NCBI GenBank assembly: GCA_027604185.1
Contig: JADGKB010000081.1
Span: 1 to 64,000, forward strand
Direction of reading: 5' to 3'
Length of the DNA stretch: 64,000 bases
Source of the DNA: Boothiomyces macroporosus
Lineage: Eukaryota > Chytridiomycota > Chytridiomycetes > Rhizophydiales > Terramycetaceae
Shown: piece after piece, positions 34,001-44,290 of the stretch
How the letters are laid out: each line of letters starts with the position of its first letter
How positions within the stretch are numbered: the first letter of the stretch is position 1
The notes under the pieces: model-generated
Seen by the model: the letters and a program-made list of their open reading frames with translations, nothing else
What the model was told of the DNA's origin: nothing
The model's database searches: none
Position numbers and translations under genes: made by a program

Positions 34001-36026
34001 GTATTGATTTAGGCGGGAATGGCATATCACTTGTCATACGTATGAAAACATCAGCAATTAAAAGTAATATCGACAAAAGTAAAAAGACCCATTCTGTCAC
34101 TCAGACTGAAAGAAATTTGGCCAATCCACCTAAATTACCAATCCTTGTAGAGTCCAAGTCTGCTACCCAAATTCCAATTGAAAATGGGTCTGTATTAACT
34201 GGGCCAGACAATTTGGACTTGCAAAAAATACCTGAACGGACAATTTCCAAGCCAGCACCAGAACGCACCATACCATTGTATATTACTATCGAAAAAGCAA
34301 TGAACCTCCCGCTGTTAGAAGACCCACTGGCGCAATCACTCTCTTCTCCTTTTGTGTCAAATAATATTACACAAACTGTCCCTCCTAACTGCAAAGTTGT
34401 GTTTACAGATGGAAACAAGTCATTCGAAACACCGATTATCCGGGGACAAACCAATCCAAATTGGTCACATTCTTTTCAAATTCTTATACCAAATACCCAT
34501 GAATCACTTTTGTCTTACAAAACTCTGAAAACCCTGGACTTTAAAGTTGTTTCAGTAAACGATGGAATAGAGGATTTAATCGGAACCTGCCAGGTTTCAA
34601 CGAGTTTATTGTTTTCAGGAGTATGTGAAATTTATGGGTGGTATCCCATCAAAAACAGTATAATAGTTGGACAACTTATGATTCGAGTGTATCCAGGGTC
34701 AAATTTATTGCATTGTTTACAAGAGTACGAAAATGTTGATTATGGAATCTATGACGATGTAATTCCTCAATCTATCTCCACTGAAAAGCGTTTGTTTGAA
34801 AAATCAGTTCCAGAAAACCCGCAGACTTCATTTGTTAAATCGAAAAGCAGTAATTGTTCTGTGAACAGCCTGCAATCAAAGAGTGTTCGATCAAAATCTG
34901 AACTTAAGAATGTAACAGCAGTTGTTCCAGCCTCTCAGAATGTCGATACTTGGGTGTGGGATGGTGTAAAGTGGGACCATCGGCAAGTAGATAAAATGGA
35001 GCCTGCCAATTCTAATTTGGAAGCGCCAACACCTGACCCAGTTTTCATACCTGAACTTCATGTAGATAGCTTTGGAAAGAGCATATCAGAAACTGTAAAG
35101 GATTTGGATCAACTCACTAAAAATATGATGGAACGATTGAATAACATGAACATAGATGAGCGGTTAAAAAATGTCGGCGCAAGCAATGAAAAAGATCAAT
35201 CGTTTGTTACAAATCAGGAGAAAACAATGTCTCCCCTATTGAAACTCTCTGACTTGGATGAAGAAAGTATAAATAGGCCACTTTCACCCATAATGGATTT
35301 ACTTTTAAAGGATTCTGTTCGAATTGAGAAAGAAGATTCGAAGGGTAACTGTTAACTGATATAGCACAAGCTTCAATTCAGAATGAAAAAAAAGATTTGC
35401 TCGACCAATCACCTGAAATAGTGTCAAAAGTCGCAACTAATTCTGAAAATATAGTGTTGTCAACTACTGAAAAGACTTTAAGCAAGGAAAATGCTGAAAC
35501 AGAAAAGTTTGATATAATTGGACAAAAATCTCCAGCAAAAGACACAGAGAGCACACAACTTGACGAAGCAGAGATTATTTTACCACCCTCCAATGCAATT
35601 GGAGAGATTGTTGACAAATATAAAGAGTTTGCCAAAGCGGATCACGAAGAGTTGGAGAGCGATAAAATTGCCGCAGTTAGGTCAATAATTGAAGATGAAG
35701 GTCAGTTGGACTCGAAAAATATCCAAGATCTGGTTGATATAAAGCAACCAATGAACATGGATGTTACGAGTGACTCGTTTTCAAGCAGCATTTCGCAGCC
35801 GAATTCAATGTCGTCACCGTTAAAAGAGAAGGAAAATACCCAAAAACCGCCACTGATTCCTGGCTACAAACAACTGCCCGCTGAAATCACTTTGAATTTC
35901 AAAAAGTCGACCATAAAACCAACCGATAAACTCCAAACAGAATCCACGATTGAAAGAATATTGGCGAACGTTTCCGAAGAAAGCGGAAACAGAATTCAAA
36001 AGGTTTTCAAAGAACTAAATAAATAA
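31077..36026 (+). CDS. C2CD3: C2CD3-like centriole elongation protein
   Basis: 1623-aa multi-C2-domain protein. Exons: 31077-31241, 31261-31312, 31332-31986, 32007-35344 and 35365-36026; introns are 19, 19, 20 and 20 nt. It opens with SLPPSVSGKTRWILDL and IKIQWWGSAKQ, matching the N-terminus of C2CD3. Several C2-like beta domains follow (for example around residues 580-700 and 1000-1150), interspersed with Lys/Glu/Ser-rich disordered linkers. The C-terminal 350 residues are mostly disordered. C2CD3 caps growing centrioles and is needed for distal appendages and flagella in animals. The first intron has only a weak branch-like motif, but splicing gives the in-frame LYTDFNEYLKDLDFVLIELYEG. Confidence 0.85.
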
Positions 36027-36126
36027 TTGTAATTTTCAAATTAATTGTGCCTGTCCCGTGAAAATTCCTTAATCGGTGGAAATTCGGAACAACGGTTTAA
36101 AACCTCCAAAGATTGAAAATAAAAAA

Positions 36127-37551
36127 ATGACAACGCTTTTCAACTTTATCAACGGAGAACTCTGTACTCCCAAAATCAGTGATTTCCTTGAAAGCCAGGA
36201 TGGTAGTTATGTACTGGATGCCCTCACACTCGACCCTGTATCGGTAATGTCGTCAACAGATACTGAAACTATGGACATGGCACTACAAATAGCACATTCA
36301 ATTGATGCCTCCAAGTCGTGGCAAAACAATAGAAACAAAACCGAGCTCTTTGCGAGGCTGGCAAATGAAATGGAGCCACTAATTAGTGAATTTGCCCTGG
36401 CTGATTGTCGGGATGTTGGCACACTCATGTCTACTGCAAATGGATTGAATGGGTATGGACCGTTAGTGTGCAGGAATTTGAATTACTTGGTAAAAGATAA
36501 ATGCTTTGAATGGAAAGAGTTGCTTGAAAACGGCAAAGTAGTTGGCAAAATGAAGCATGTGCCTGTCGGACCAATTGTAGTCTTGGCTCCTACTAATGCA
36601 CCTCTAGGTTCAGCATTGATTCAAGTTCTTCGAGGTTTAGCGTGTGGCAATCCTGTAATTGTTAAACCATCTCCTTGGTCACCAAATTCTTTCAATTTGC
36701 TAGCACGAGCATTCATCAAAGCAGACTTTCCCAAGGGTGTATTCCAAATTTGCCATGGAGGAATGGAAGTAGGAAAGTATTTGGTAGGCAGTCCTTTAGT
36801 GAAAGCGATTTGCTTCACTGGTTCAACCAAAGGCGGTTTCGAAATAGCGAAAAGTTGTGCTACTACATTAAAACCCATTGCGATGGAAATGAGCGGGTGC
36901 AATCCATTCATAGTACTAAAAGGGGCTGACTTGAAAAAGGCTGTTGAGACTCTTGTTCAGTCTTTAACAATGATCAATGGCCAGTATTGTTGTGGTCCTT
37001 CAAAAGTAATAGTTCACAAAGACGAACTGAATCCTTTTATCGAATTATTTAGATCTAGGGTATCGCAATTAGTATTTGGCAATCCCCAAGATGAAAATAC
37101 CACTCTAGGGCCAATATGTGTTGGGCTTTTAAAATCTCTGAAGGGGCAAATAGAGTATTTGTTGAGCAGGGATAACTCATATGCAATAACGGGTACTGAT
37201 TTGAAAATCCCAAATGTAAAAGGAACATTCATCCCACCTACTCTCATTTTTATGGATACGAATGTGTCAATGGAGCTTTTTGGACCAATCGCTACCCTAC
37301 ATTCCGTCAAATCGGTGTCGGAGGCCATCTTGCTAGCCAACCAAACAGATGCAATCCTTAAAGCTTATGTTTTTGGAAAGGTATCGGAAACTGCAATGGT
37401 GATTGAATCGGTGGAAACTTGCTGGATCGATGAAAATGAATTTGATAGGGGAACTCCAGGACTGAAGGAGCCTCACAGCTGGGGTGGTTTTAGTGGATTT
37501 GGACATGCTACTCCAGACTTTTTTGTCAAAACGGTCTACGTTCGCAATTAA
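36127..37551 (+). CDS. Aldehyde dehydrogenase superfamily enzyme
   Basis: 474-aa intronless NAD(P)-dependent aldehyde dehydrogenase. The cofactor-binding region includes GPIVVLAPTNAPLGSALIQV, NPVIVKPSPWSP and the FTGSTKGG loop. The general-base Glu is in AMEMSGCNPFIVL (the classic form is ELGGK/ELGGN) and the nucleophile Cys in NGQYCCGPSKV. Both catalytic residues are therefore present, although the Glu motif is atypical. The start is the ATG at 36127; the frame is open 17 codons upstream but without an ATG. The substrate is not predictable. It lies about 100 bp downstream of C2CD3. Confidence 0.92.
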   Translation: MTTLFNFINGELCTPKISDFLESQDGSYVLDALTLDPVSVMSSTDTETMDMALQIAHSIDASKSWQNNRNKTELFARLANEMEPLISEFALADCRDVGTLMSTANGLNGYGPLVCRNLNYLVKDKCFEWKELLENGKVVGKMKHVPVGPIVVLAPTNAPLGSALIQVLRGLACGNPVIVKPSPWSPNSFNLLARAFIKADFPKGVFQICHGGMEVGKYLVGSPLVKAICFTGSTKGGFEIAKSCATTLKPIAMEMSGCNPFIVLKGADLKKAVETLVQSLTMINGQYCCGPSKVIVHKDELNPFIELFRSRVSQLVFGNPQDENTTLGPICVGLLKSLKGQIEYLLSRDNSYAITGTDLKIPNVKGTFIPPTLIFMDTNVSMELFGPIATLHSVKSVSEAILLANQTDAILKAYVFGKVSETAMVIESVETCWIDENEFDRGTPGLKEPHSWGGFSGFGHATPDFFVKTVYVRN

Positions 37552-37742
37552 AATAAAGTCAATTTTTCCAACTATCTGGTATTCACGCTATCTTCTCAAT
37601 GGAGGACTCCAATAAATAGAAAGAAATGCTCTGAATGAAGCACACTACTATAAATACTCTTTTTTCTCATTCATCTTGAATATGTAGTTGGTATGAGAAT
37701 TTTTCCACCCGTGTATTTTCAAGCCCAAATTCCTATCTCAAA

Positions 37743-38600
37743 ATGACTCTTGCTGTGCAAGATTTGGACGCTTATTTTGTAAAGATTGGATATTCAGGAC
37801 CGCGAGAACCTACTCTTGAAACCCTTTCACAGATTCAAACTCGCCATACTCTGTCGATCCCATTTGAAAATGCCTCTGTTTTCACTGGTCATGGGTATTC
37901 CATCACTCCAGATGTTTTGAAAAGAGATATCATATATGGCGCTGCTCCAGGTACTTGTGTTCGTCAAAATTCACTTGTCATGTCTGCTCTTAAAACAATC
38001 GGGTTTATAGTGGAGCCTGTATTAGCTAGAGTCCAATGGAATATTCCTCCAGGAGTGGTAACTGGTTTATTGCACTGCGCACTCAAAATTACACTTCCAG
38101 AAGGAAATTACTTGGTGGATGTGGCATTTGGTTCTACTACAGCTGTTGTTCCAATCAAAATGGTTGATGGATTGGTACAAAAAACTCCTCATGATTTGCG
38201 CAGAATAGTTTACTTTGCTGATGGGTCTTTCGAACATCAGATTGCTTTCACATCTAATCCAGACAATTTTAAACCATTGTATAAAGTAAATCCTCTCCGT
38301 GTTGAACAAAGTGATCTTGAAGTAACAGCCTACTATGCTGCTACGTCGCCATCATTGTTTTTTGCCAACAACTTGGTTGCTTCTAGAGTTACCGAGAAGT
38401 CTCGCATCACTTTGGAAAACTGGGTTCTATCAACTCGTCATTTGGATGGTTCCAAGGAAAAACGAGTCTTGAAAGACAAGGATGAAATTCTGCACGTACT
38501 AGACACTGTATTTGGAATTCCGTGGCCAAAACTCACTCCCGTCAACTGCCCTGGATTGGAAAATCCACCTGATTTAGAAAAATCCTTTATCTTTGGATAA
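37743..38600 (+). CDS. Arylamine N-acetyltransferase
   Basis: 285-aa intronless NAT-family enzyme that transfers acetyl or another acyl group from CoA to arylamines. The Cys-His-Asp triad is visible: Cys in PGTCVRQNSLVMSAL, His in GLLHCALKI and Asp in NYLVDVAFGS. The family start DAYFVKIGY and THSIPFEN-like HTLSIPFENASVF are present. In the usual RGGxCxExN motif the first residues are AAPGTCVRQN, so Gly-Gly is replaced but the Cys is kept. Fungal NATs often detoxify xenobiotics, which would fit alongside the MATE, ABCC and P450 genes nearby. Confidence 0.92.
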   Translation: MTLAVQDLDAYFVKIGYSGPREPTLETLSQIQTRHTLSIPFENASVFTGHGYSITPDVLKRDIIYGAAPGTCVRQNSLVMSALKTIGFIVEPVLARVQWNIPPGVVTGLLHCALKITLPEGNYLVDVAFGSTTAVVPIKMVDGLVQKTPHDLRRIVYFADGSFEHQIAFTSNPDNFKPLYKVNPLRVEQSDLEVTAYYAATSPSLFFANNLVASRVTEKSRITLENWVLSTRHLDGSKEKRVLKDKDEILHVLDTVFGIPWPKLTPVNCPGLENPPDLEKSFIFG

Positions 38601-38634
38601 TACAAACTTTTTTCCCATATTTTTTTTTTAAAAA

Positions 38635-39536
38635 ATGGAAGTTGACTTGGAATATGAGAAAACAACAGCGTTAGACGCAGAGACATTTAAAAAGATTCAA
38701 CCGAAAGAGTACTTGCGCAGGTTCTTGCAGCAGGATACTAGACCGGATGGACGAGCTGTTAGTGAATCTAGGCAAATAAATGTGCATAAAAGTATTCTAG
38801 TTTAACGCAGACCCTATATCAAAGTGTGTTGGATCAGCGACTGTTAAATCTGGAAATAGTATGGTTATATGCGGAATTAAAGCGGAAATTACAACTCCAG
38901 ATCCATTGTATCCAAAGCAGGGATATTTCATCCCAAACTTGGATTTGCCTGCCATGTGCAATCCTAGATTCAAGCCTGGACCACCTCAGCAATTGACACA
39001 GTCACTCTCGGAGCAGATTAACCAGCTTTTTGAAAAGTGTAATATTTTCAACAAGGAGCAATTGGCAATTGAGAATGGAGAAGTTTGTTGGATACTATAT
39101 GCGTAATCAGTGGTAACTGTAGAGATATTGTGTGCTTGAATTATGACGGGTCGGTTATGGATATAGCTTTGTTGGCACTGTTCTCTGCCCTAAAATCCTG
39201 TATTTACTCTACTAACAAAGTGACTCTACCGCTTGTGGAGTATATAGATGGACAAGTGAAGCAAGTCGATGGTTACAGGAAATTGGAAATTGACAGGGTG
39301 ATTTCATCCACTACTTTTTGTATCTTTGACGAGTACATTTATTTGACCGTAGCAAGCTTCTACTGGATCCTACTGATGATGAGGAATTAGAAGGCTCAAT
39401 ACTAACAGTATTCGTTGACCACGAAGGACTGTTTTGCGGAATTAACACATTCGATGGGCACTTGTCAAAAGACAAGTTGGATGAATGTTTGCTGTCCGCG
39501 CAGCAACGAGCAACCAAATTAATAAAGCTTATTTAA
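38635..39536 (+). CDS. RNA exosome subunit RRP43/EXOSC8-like
   Basis: 280-aa RNase PH-fold protein of the exosome core ring. Exons: 38635-38791, 38811-39102, 39123-39332 and 39353-39536; introns are 19, 20 and 20 nt. Matches RRP43/EXOSC8: FLQQDTRPDGRAVSESRQI, GSATVKSGNSMVICGIKAEI, GYFIPNLDLPAMCNPRFKPG, WILYADIVCLNYDGSVMDIA and DPTDDEELEGSILTV. Eukaryotic members are catalytically inactive and serve as a structural RNA channel. RRP42 is a close alternative, but the GYFIPNLDLPAMCNPRF block favours RRP43. The three introns carry every reading-frame break. Confidence 0.88.
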
Positions 39537-39578
39537 GTTTAACTCAAAGTTTTCAATTCCGTTTTTTCTCAATCTTTT

Positions 39579-41963
39579 ATGGGTGCATCTGAAAGCAAAA
39601 TTGCCTTTCGAAAGCAAGTATTCAATCTATCAGAACCAGATATCAAACAGCTGGAATTATTCTACACTCTACCGGAAACCACAGAGGATATCTTCAATTT
39701 ATGTGCACATAAAGATATTAGGAGTGCGATAGAAAAGCAACCGCAGAATGTCACGTTGCTGATTGAAGCGTTGATTGACAGATTAGAGAAATTTATTAAA
39801 GAACCAGTGGAAACTAAAGAAGCTTCAAATTGCGTTCGCCTGTTGACCAGGATACTTCCATTCATATTTGAAGCACAAGGGAATTTGGAAAATAACATAT
39901 TCTGGTTAGTCAAAGGAGATACTTGTATGGGTATATTGTGCTTAATACAGGGACAAAACTTGCGCTGATAGTTTCCCAATTGTTGTTTTTGCGCGGGTTT
40001 ACCATTCCATCATCAAAACAGAATACACCACACGTTCAATATATTATCTGGCAAAAGGGAATCGGGGCTAGTACTGCTCCTCCTGCAATCAAAGAAGAAA
40101 TTGTTAATAGAATCGAGGTTATGAGGTTGCTGTTAACATTATTATCCCGTACAATGTACAGCACCCCTGGGGAATTGGCGAATAGTGAAAACTTGTGGGC
40201 AAGAGAATTTTGTATTAGGCTTGAAAGAAAGGCGGCTCTTGCTATGCTGTGTTCATTTACTAATACAATCACAAACTATGATCCAGTAGGCTGGGCAACT
40301 TTGCCTTACAACCACGTAATAGATGGCTAAACTTAGCTCTTGTTTGGTGATATAACAGAAATACTCGTTTCCCAATGCGCACAAGCACTTTCAGTCGTTT
40401 TCAACTACAAAACCAATTTGAAAAGAGAACCTAGTGCAGAGTCGTTTGACGAGTACCTTTTCGAATTAATTTAGTGATTCTAAATTTTCACTTTCACATG
40501 ACAATTTATCCTCTGCAACTTCTTCAGCTGCACCATTAGCAAACACATTCTCATTCTACTTTTCAAAGGTGTACAAGCCAGAGGACTTGGAATTCTTGGT
40601 TCAAGGGATCACAAGGCTATTGAAGAATCCGATAGATGTATATTCAATTAATCTTAGGCATCCAAAACATATTTACCAGGATCTGCAAAAGCAATCAAAT
40701 TAACTACCGATCTTTTGGTACTTGTTTGGCATTATATGGATACAAACAAGAAATTCCTTGCTCACCTTTGCCAGTCTCCAAGTGTCCTTATTTTACTGCA
40801 GTCAATTATGGTTGAAAGTTTGGACGCCCGAACTACCCCAAGCAAGCTTGGACTTTTAAGACTCAGCTGCTTTATTTTACATCGTATATCTCAAGACAGG
40901 AATTTTGGTATTAGATTGAATGAAAGCTGCGATGTGTCAATTCTTGGTCAACATGCAAAGCTCTTTCCAATTTATTCAAATGGTTGCTGGGGAGATTTGG
41001 TTTATCTGTATATCTATGTCTTGCTATCTACCAATACTTCTGCCAGACAAACAATTCTTCACCTACAAGAATCCTATCTCTCTTCAATGGCTAATGTTGC
41101 ACATTTGGTTACCAAATTCACTGCTGCAACTTCAAACAAATTGTTTAATTTGTTTCAAGTATATTCTTCGCCCCGATATCTATTATCCAGAGAACGAAAC
41201 TACACTAAATTGTTTTACTTGTTGTATATAATCGACACAATATTGCAATATCAATATGCAGGAAACTCTCAGATAGTGTACACATTCGTCAGAAATAGAG
41301 AAAAGATATTGGCACTTCGCGATATGGATTTTGAAAGGAGTATTGAACAGTTGCAAAAAATGCAGACCCAGCCATCAGAGAGTAACTTGGAAGCATCATC
41401 GAGCACCGATGCAATCGATGGAGAATCTCCAAAGTCTGTCACTGCATTAGCGACTCAGGTTAAAGAAAAGGCAGAAAGTCCAGCAAAAGATGAAAGGAAT
41501 GTCTCTGACAAGCTTCTTGGAAAGAAACCGATCGCGGCATATGAATCTTCAAGTGGCTTCACTCCCACATTCGAATGGGTAATTGCTATATTAATTTAGT
41601 ATTCCGAATGGAAATCTCGTATGCCAATTCAAGTTTTATCGACATTAGTAGAGACCCTTTCTCCTCAAGTCGAAGCATATTGCCTTCAGCACGATTTGAG
41701 TGTAGACACCAAGGTACATGCCTACCTTCAAAGCCAAACTATGGTTGGGGTATTACCACAACCACATCCAATAATTACACATTCGTTTATCTACTCGGAT
41801 AATATCCATGCATGGGTTACTGCATTCCTTTGGGTAATTATTTTTAACATAGGGATCTGTATACATGAAAAGTCTAGAAACGCAGGATCAAGAAGCGGCA
41901 AAACTATGTCCTTCAATATGGGCTGGAACTAAAGTGCAATTATTTGGTGTTTCCGTTCAATAA
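39579..41963 (+). CDS. HID1: HID1-family trafficking protein
   Basis: 753-aa HID1 family protein, which works at the Golgi/TGN in secretory-granule and vesicle sorting in animals. Exons: 39579-39930, 39951-40315, 40337-40452, 40475-40637, 40658-41578, 41600-41833 and 41853-41963; introns are 20, 21, 22, 20, 21 and 19 nt. MGASESKIAFRK fits the N-terminal myristoylation pattern of HID1. Core blocks: NCVRLLTRILPFIFE, YDPVGWATLPYNHL, WHYMDTNKKFLAHL, DRNFGIRLNES, IIDTILQYQYAGNSQIVY, FTPTFEW|YSEWKS and VGVLPQPHPII. It ends 8 bp before the convergent isomerase gene. Confidence 0.93.
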
Positions 41964-41971
41964 AGACTTGC

Positions 41972-42817
41972 TTATTTATTCTTGGTTTTAAGAGACTTTA
42001 GCAGTCCTTTTACAACAGATTGGAACTCATCCCCAGATATGCTTTCTACAACTCCTTTTAGCCCTTCAGCGCTGATTTCATTGGTAACGTTCTCTACAGA
42101 TTTAAGTTTGGCATCTAAACGAGCATTCCATGGCAGTTTCGAGTAAACACCAATAATTTCCTTGGCTTTTGAAAGTACCTCTTCTTCGCGTACAATGTGG
42201 TCCACATATCCAACATCAAGTGCATCATTGTTTGCATACATTTTCCCTTGTTGCACAGCAATGGAAGCTTTCCTGTTTCCGAGGGCGTTTCTAGCCAATT
42301 GATGGACCCATCTCGGTGGGGCCATACCAACCATGACTTCTGTGAGACCCATTGAAAATCCATTTGCAGATCCAACACGTTCATCACAAGCCAGCGACAG
42401 TACTGTTCCTCCAGCTGGCGCTGCACCCCTCACAATAGCAACAGAAGGCATAGGCACAGTTATCAATAACCTCACAACATCCTGAAACAAGCCCATGTAA
42501 CCAGTAATATGCTGTTTATACTTTTCCAAATAATCACTTGTGGTTGCTTTCCTATCTTGATCAGGCAAAAAGAATTCTGGATGGTCGACTAGAGTTTTTA
42601 AATCTAATCCTGCGGACAATACCTTTGGAAAAGCGGATTGCAGAATCAATCCTTTGATTTCGCTGTTTTTGTGAATTCCAAGTAATTCTTGGTGTAATTC
42701 ATTCAGCAGCTTTGGTTCGAGTGCGTTAACTGGCTTGTGGTTTAATGTCAGCTTATAAATTCCGTTGTTGAACTCTGTGGATATGGTCGATAGCAATCGC
42801 CTCTTCATGGATTGCAT
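41972..42817 (-). CDS. Mitochondrial delta3,delta2-enoyl-CoA isomerase-like
   Basis: 281-aa intronless crotonase-fold protein. The N-terminus MQSMKRRLLSTIST is a plausible mitochondrial targeting peptide. Family blocks: VLSAGLDLKTL (oxyanion-forming), RGAAPAGGTVLSLACDERV, and GLTEVMVGMAPP, whose Glu corresponds to the isomerase catalytic acid/base. DHIVREEEV follows. It would shift double bonds so unsaturated fatty acids can enter beta-oxidation. A hydratase in the same superfamily would need two Glu residues; I see one, which favours isomerase. Confidence 0.88.
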   Translation of the reverse strand: MQSMKRRLLSTISTEFNNGIYKLTLNHKPVNALEPKLLNELHQELLGIHKNSEIKGLILQSAFPKVLSAGLDLKTLVDHPEFFLPDQDRKATTSDYLEKYKQHITGYMGLFQDVVRLLITVPMPSVAIVRGAAPAGGTVLSLACDERVGSANGFSMGLTEVMVGMAPPRWVHQLARNALGNRKASIAVQQGKMYANNDALDVGYVDHIVREEEVLSKAKEIIGVYSKLPWNARLDAKLKSVENVTNEISAEGLKGVVESISGDEFQSVVKGLLKSLKTKNK

Positions 42818-42942
42818 TTTAGTTGATGAGAAAATTCAACGACCAAAATGAAACAGAATTTAAACGGTTGAATATTTCTACTTTGAATTTAATTCTTATC
42901 GGCGACTAATTGATCACGTCATTAATATTTTTACTCTTTACT

Positions 42943-43797
42943 ATGTGGGCAATTGACTTTTCAAACAGGCTTGACCTATCGTCAGCATTCCTCTTGGTTG
43001 TATTCTTCAGTGCGGTGATTTATGGGATAGGGGCGATATACGAATACTATGACGGCGAGAAAGCGTATTCGTTAGAGTTGAAAATTGTCCAAGAAAATAT
43101 CAAACGAATGAGAACAGAAACGGAAATGCAAGAAAGTATAATCTCGCAGAAAAGTGAATTTGGACGACTTGATTCAATGGCAGATATTCCTGAAAGCATT
43201 TCAGGAAACTGCGGGGCTGTCAAATTACAATCCAATCAAAAAGTGCAGAATCAAGATGGAGAACATCTGATAGAGAGTTGGGCTGATAAGAAGAATTTGA
43301 TATCAGAAGGGTTATTGTGTGAAAAAAAGGACAATGCAGACCCTTCAATCTCTCCACTTGCTACAAAAATGAATTCAAAGTACGATTCTACTTACGATCC
43401 TTTCCAGTTGGCTAATGCTCCGCCAAAAATTATTACCAATGCTAATCCAACCCGGCTTGCTCAAAAAACGCCTTCTGCTAGTACAGAAGCAACATCTTCC
43501 TCATCGCCTAATCGAGTAAAATCGATATTGAAAAGAAAACCGCAGATTACGAGCGATAATGTTTTAGACCATCTCCCTCTCGCTATAGCGTTACCCTTTA
43601 GAACCGCTGACGTGGTATTTGACAAAGCAACCGATGGAGCGGCATTCATAATCAAGAAAACTGTTATTAACCCAGTCACCACCATCTCATCCATATTCAA
43701 ACCCAAACGTAAATATACCACTTGCAGGCCAAATTTAAACCGCAGACAAAGTTTTAGTGATGGACAACCATATCCTAAAATGCTTCCTTCACAATAA
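42943..43797 (+). CDS. Single-pass membrane protein with LPxxxAxPFR tail domain
   Basis: 284-aa unknown protein. The first ATG in the frame is 42943. One hydrophobic segment (residues 11-33) is followed by a charged helical stretch (LELKIVQENIKRMRTETEMQ), a long Ser/Asn-rich disordered part, and a C-terminal block NVLDHLPLAIALPFRTADVV then FDKATDGAAFIIKK. The block and the overall order are shared with the 50403-51035 gene (DDLPETLAIPFRVSESLWDG), so I infer a small family. Function unknown. No intron is needed. Confidence 0.7.
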   Translation: MWAIDFSNRLDLSSAFLLVVFFSAVIYGIGAIYEYYDGEKAYSLELKIVQENIKRMRTETEMQESIISQKSEFGRLDSMADIPESISGNCGAVKLQSNQKVQNQDGEHLIESWADKKNLISEGLLCEKKDNADPSISPLATKMNSKYDSTYDPFQLANAPPKIITNANPTRLAQKTPSASTEATSSSSPNRVKSILKRKPQITSDNVLDHLPLAIALPFRTADVVFDKATDGAAFIIKKTVINPVTTISSIFKPKRKYTTCRPNLNRRQSFSDGQPYPKMLPSQ

Positions 43798-43825
43798 ATT
43801 ATTGTGTTTCAAAATCTTACCCCTC

Positions 43826-44266
43826 ATGAACAAATTCATCGCCCAAGTAGGATTCTGGCCACAACGAATTATGGGGATTTCCTTTATTATTTTTGGCATT
43901 TCCATAATGATATTTCCGAAATACGCTTGTCAAACATTTTTCACTAATGATTTCTTGAAAACTGTTACTATAGACAATCAAGTTGGAGAAGCTGCAAAAT
44001 TCCTAATGCAGTGTTTCGGAAGCCAGTCAGCTTTATGTGGAATCTTGATTTGGTGTACAAAATTTACCAAGCAAGCTTATTTGTGTCTTGGACTGGCAGT
44101 TACTCCGTTTGTAGTATTTGACTGGGTAACTTGGAGCATGGGATATATCACACCAGTCGCATTAGCCGGCGATTTTACCGGTAACTTGATTTACATTGCA
44201 CTATCAATCATAGGCTACGCTTCACTTGCAAACACAAAGGAGGATTTACCACTCGATTGTAAATAG
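43826..44266 (+). CDS. Unknown four-helix membrane protein
   Basis: 146-aa intronless protein with four hydrophobic segments near residues 14-32, 60-78, 83-104 and 115-135. The ATG at 43826 begins MNKFIAQVGFWPQRIMG. An in-frame ATG at 43757 would overlap the previous gene's end and adds a Cys/His-rich segment; I prefer the shorter form. No family is recognised with confidence. It ends 25 bp from the convergent TSNAXIP1-like gene. Confidence 0.65.
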   Translation: MNKFIAQVGFWPQRIMGISFIIFGISIMIFPKYACQTFFTNDFLKTVTIDNQVGEAAKFLMQCFGSQSALCGILIWCTKFTKQAYLCLGLAVTPFVVFDWVTWSMGYITPVALAGDFTGNLIYIALSIIGYASLANTKEDLPLDCK

Positions 44267-44290
44267 ATAATATTTATTTTTTGCAAGTTG

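Noticed and set aside
39925..39950. A 26-nt intron in HID1
   Set aside because: An internal GTATAT donor six bases downstream gives a 20-nt intron (39931-39950) in the same frame, matching the usual size.
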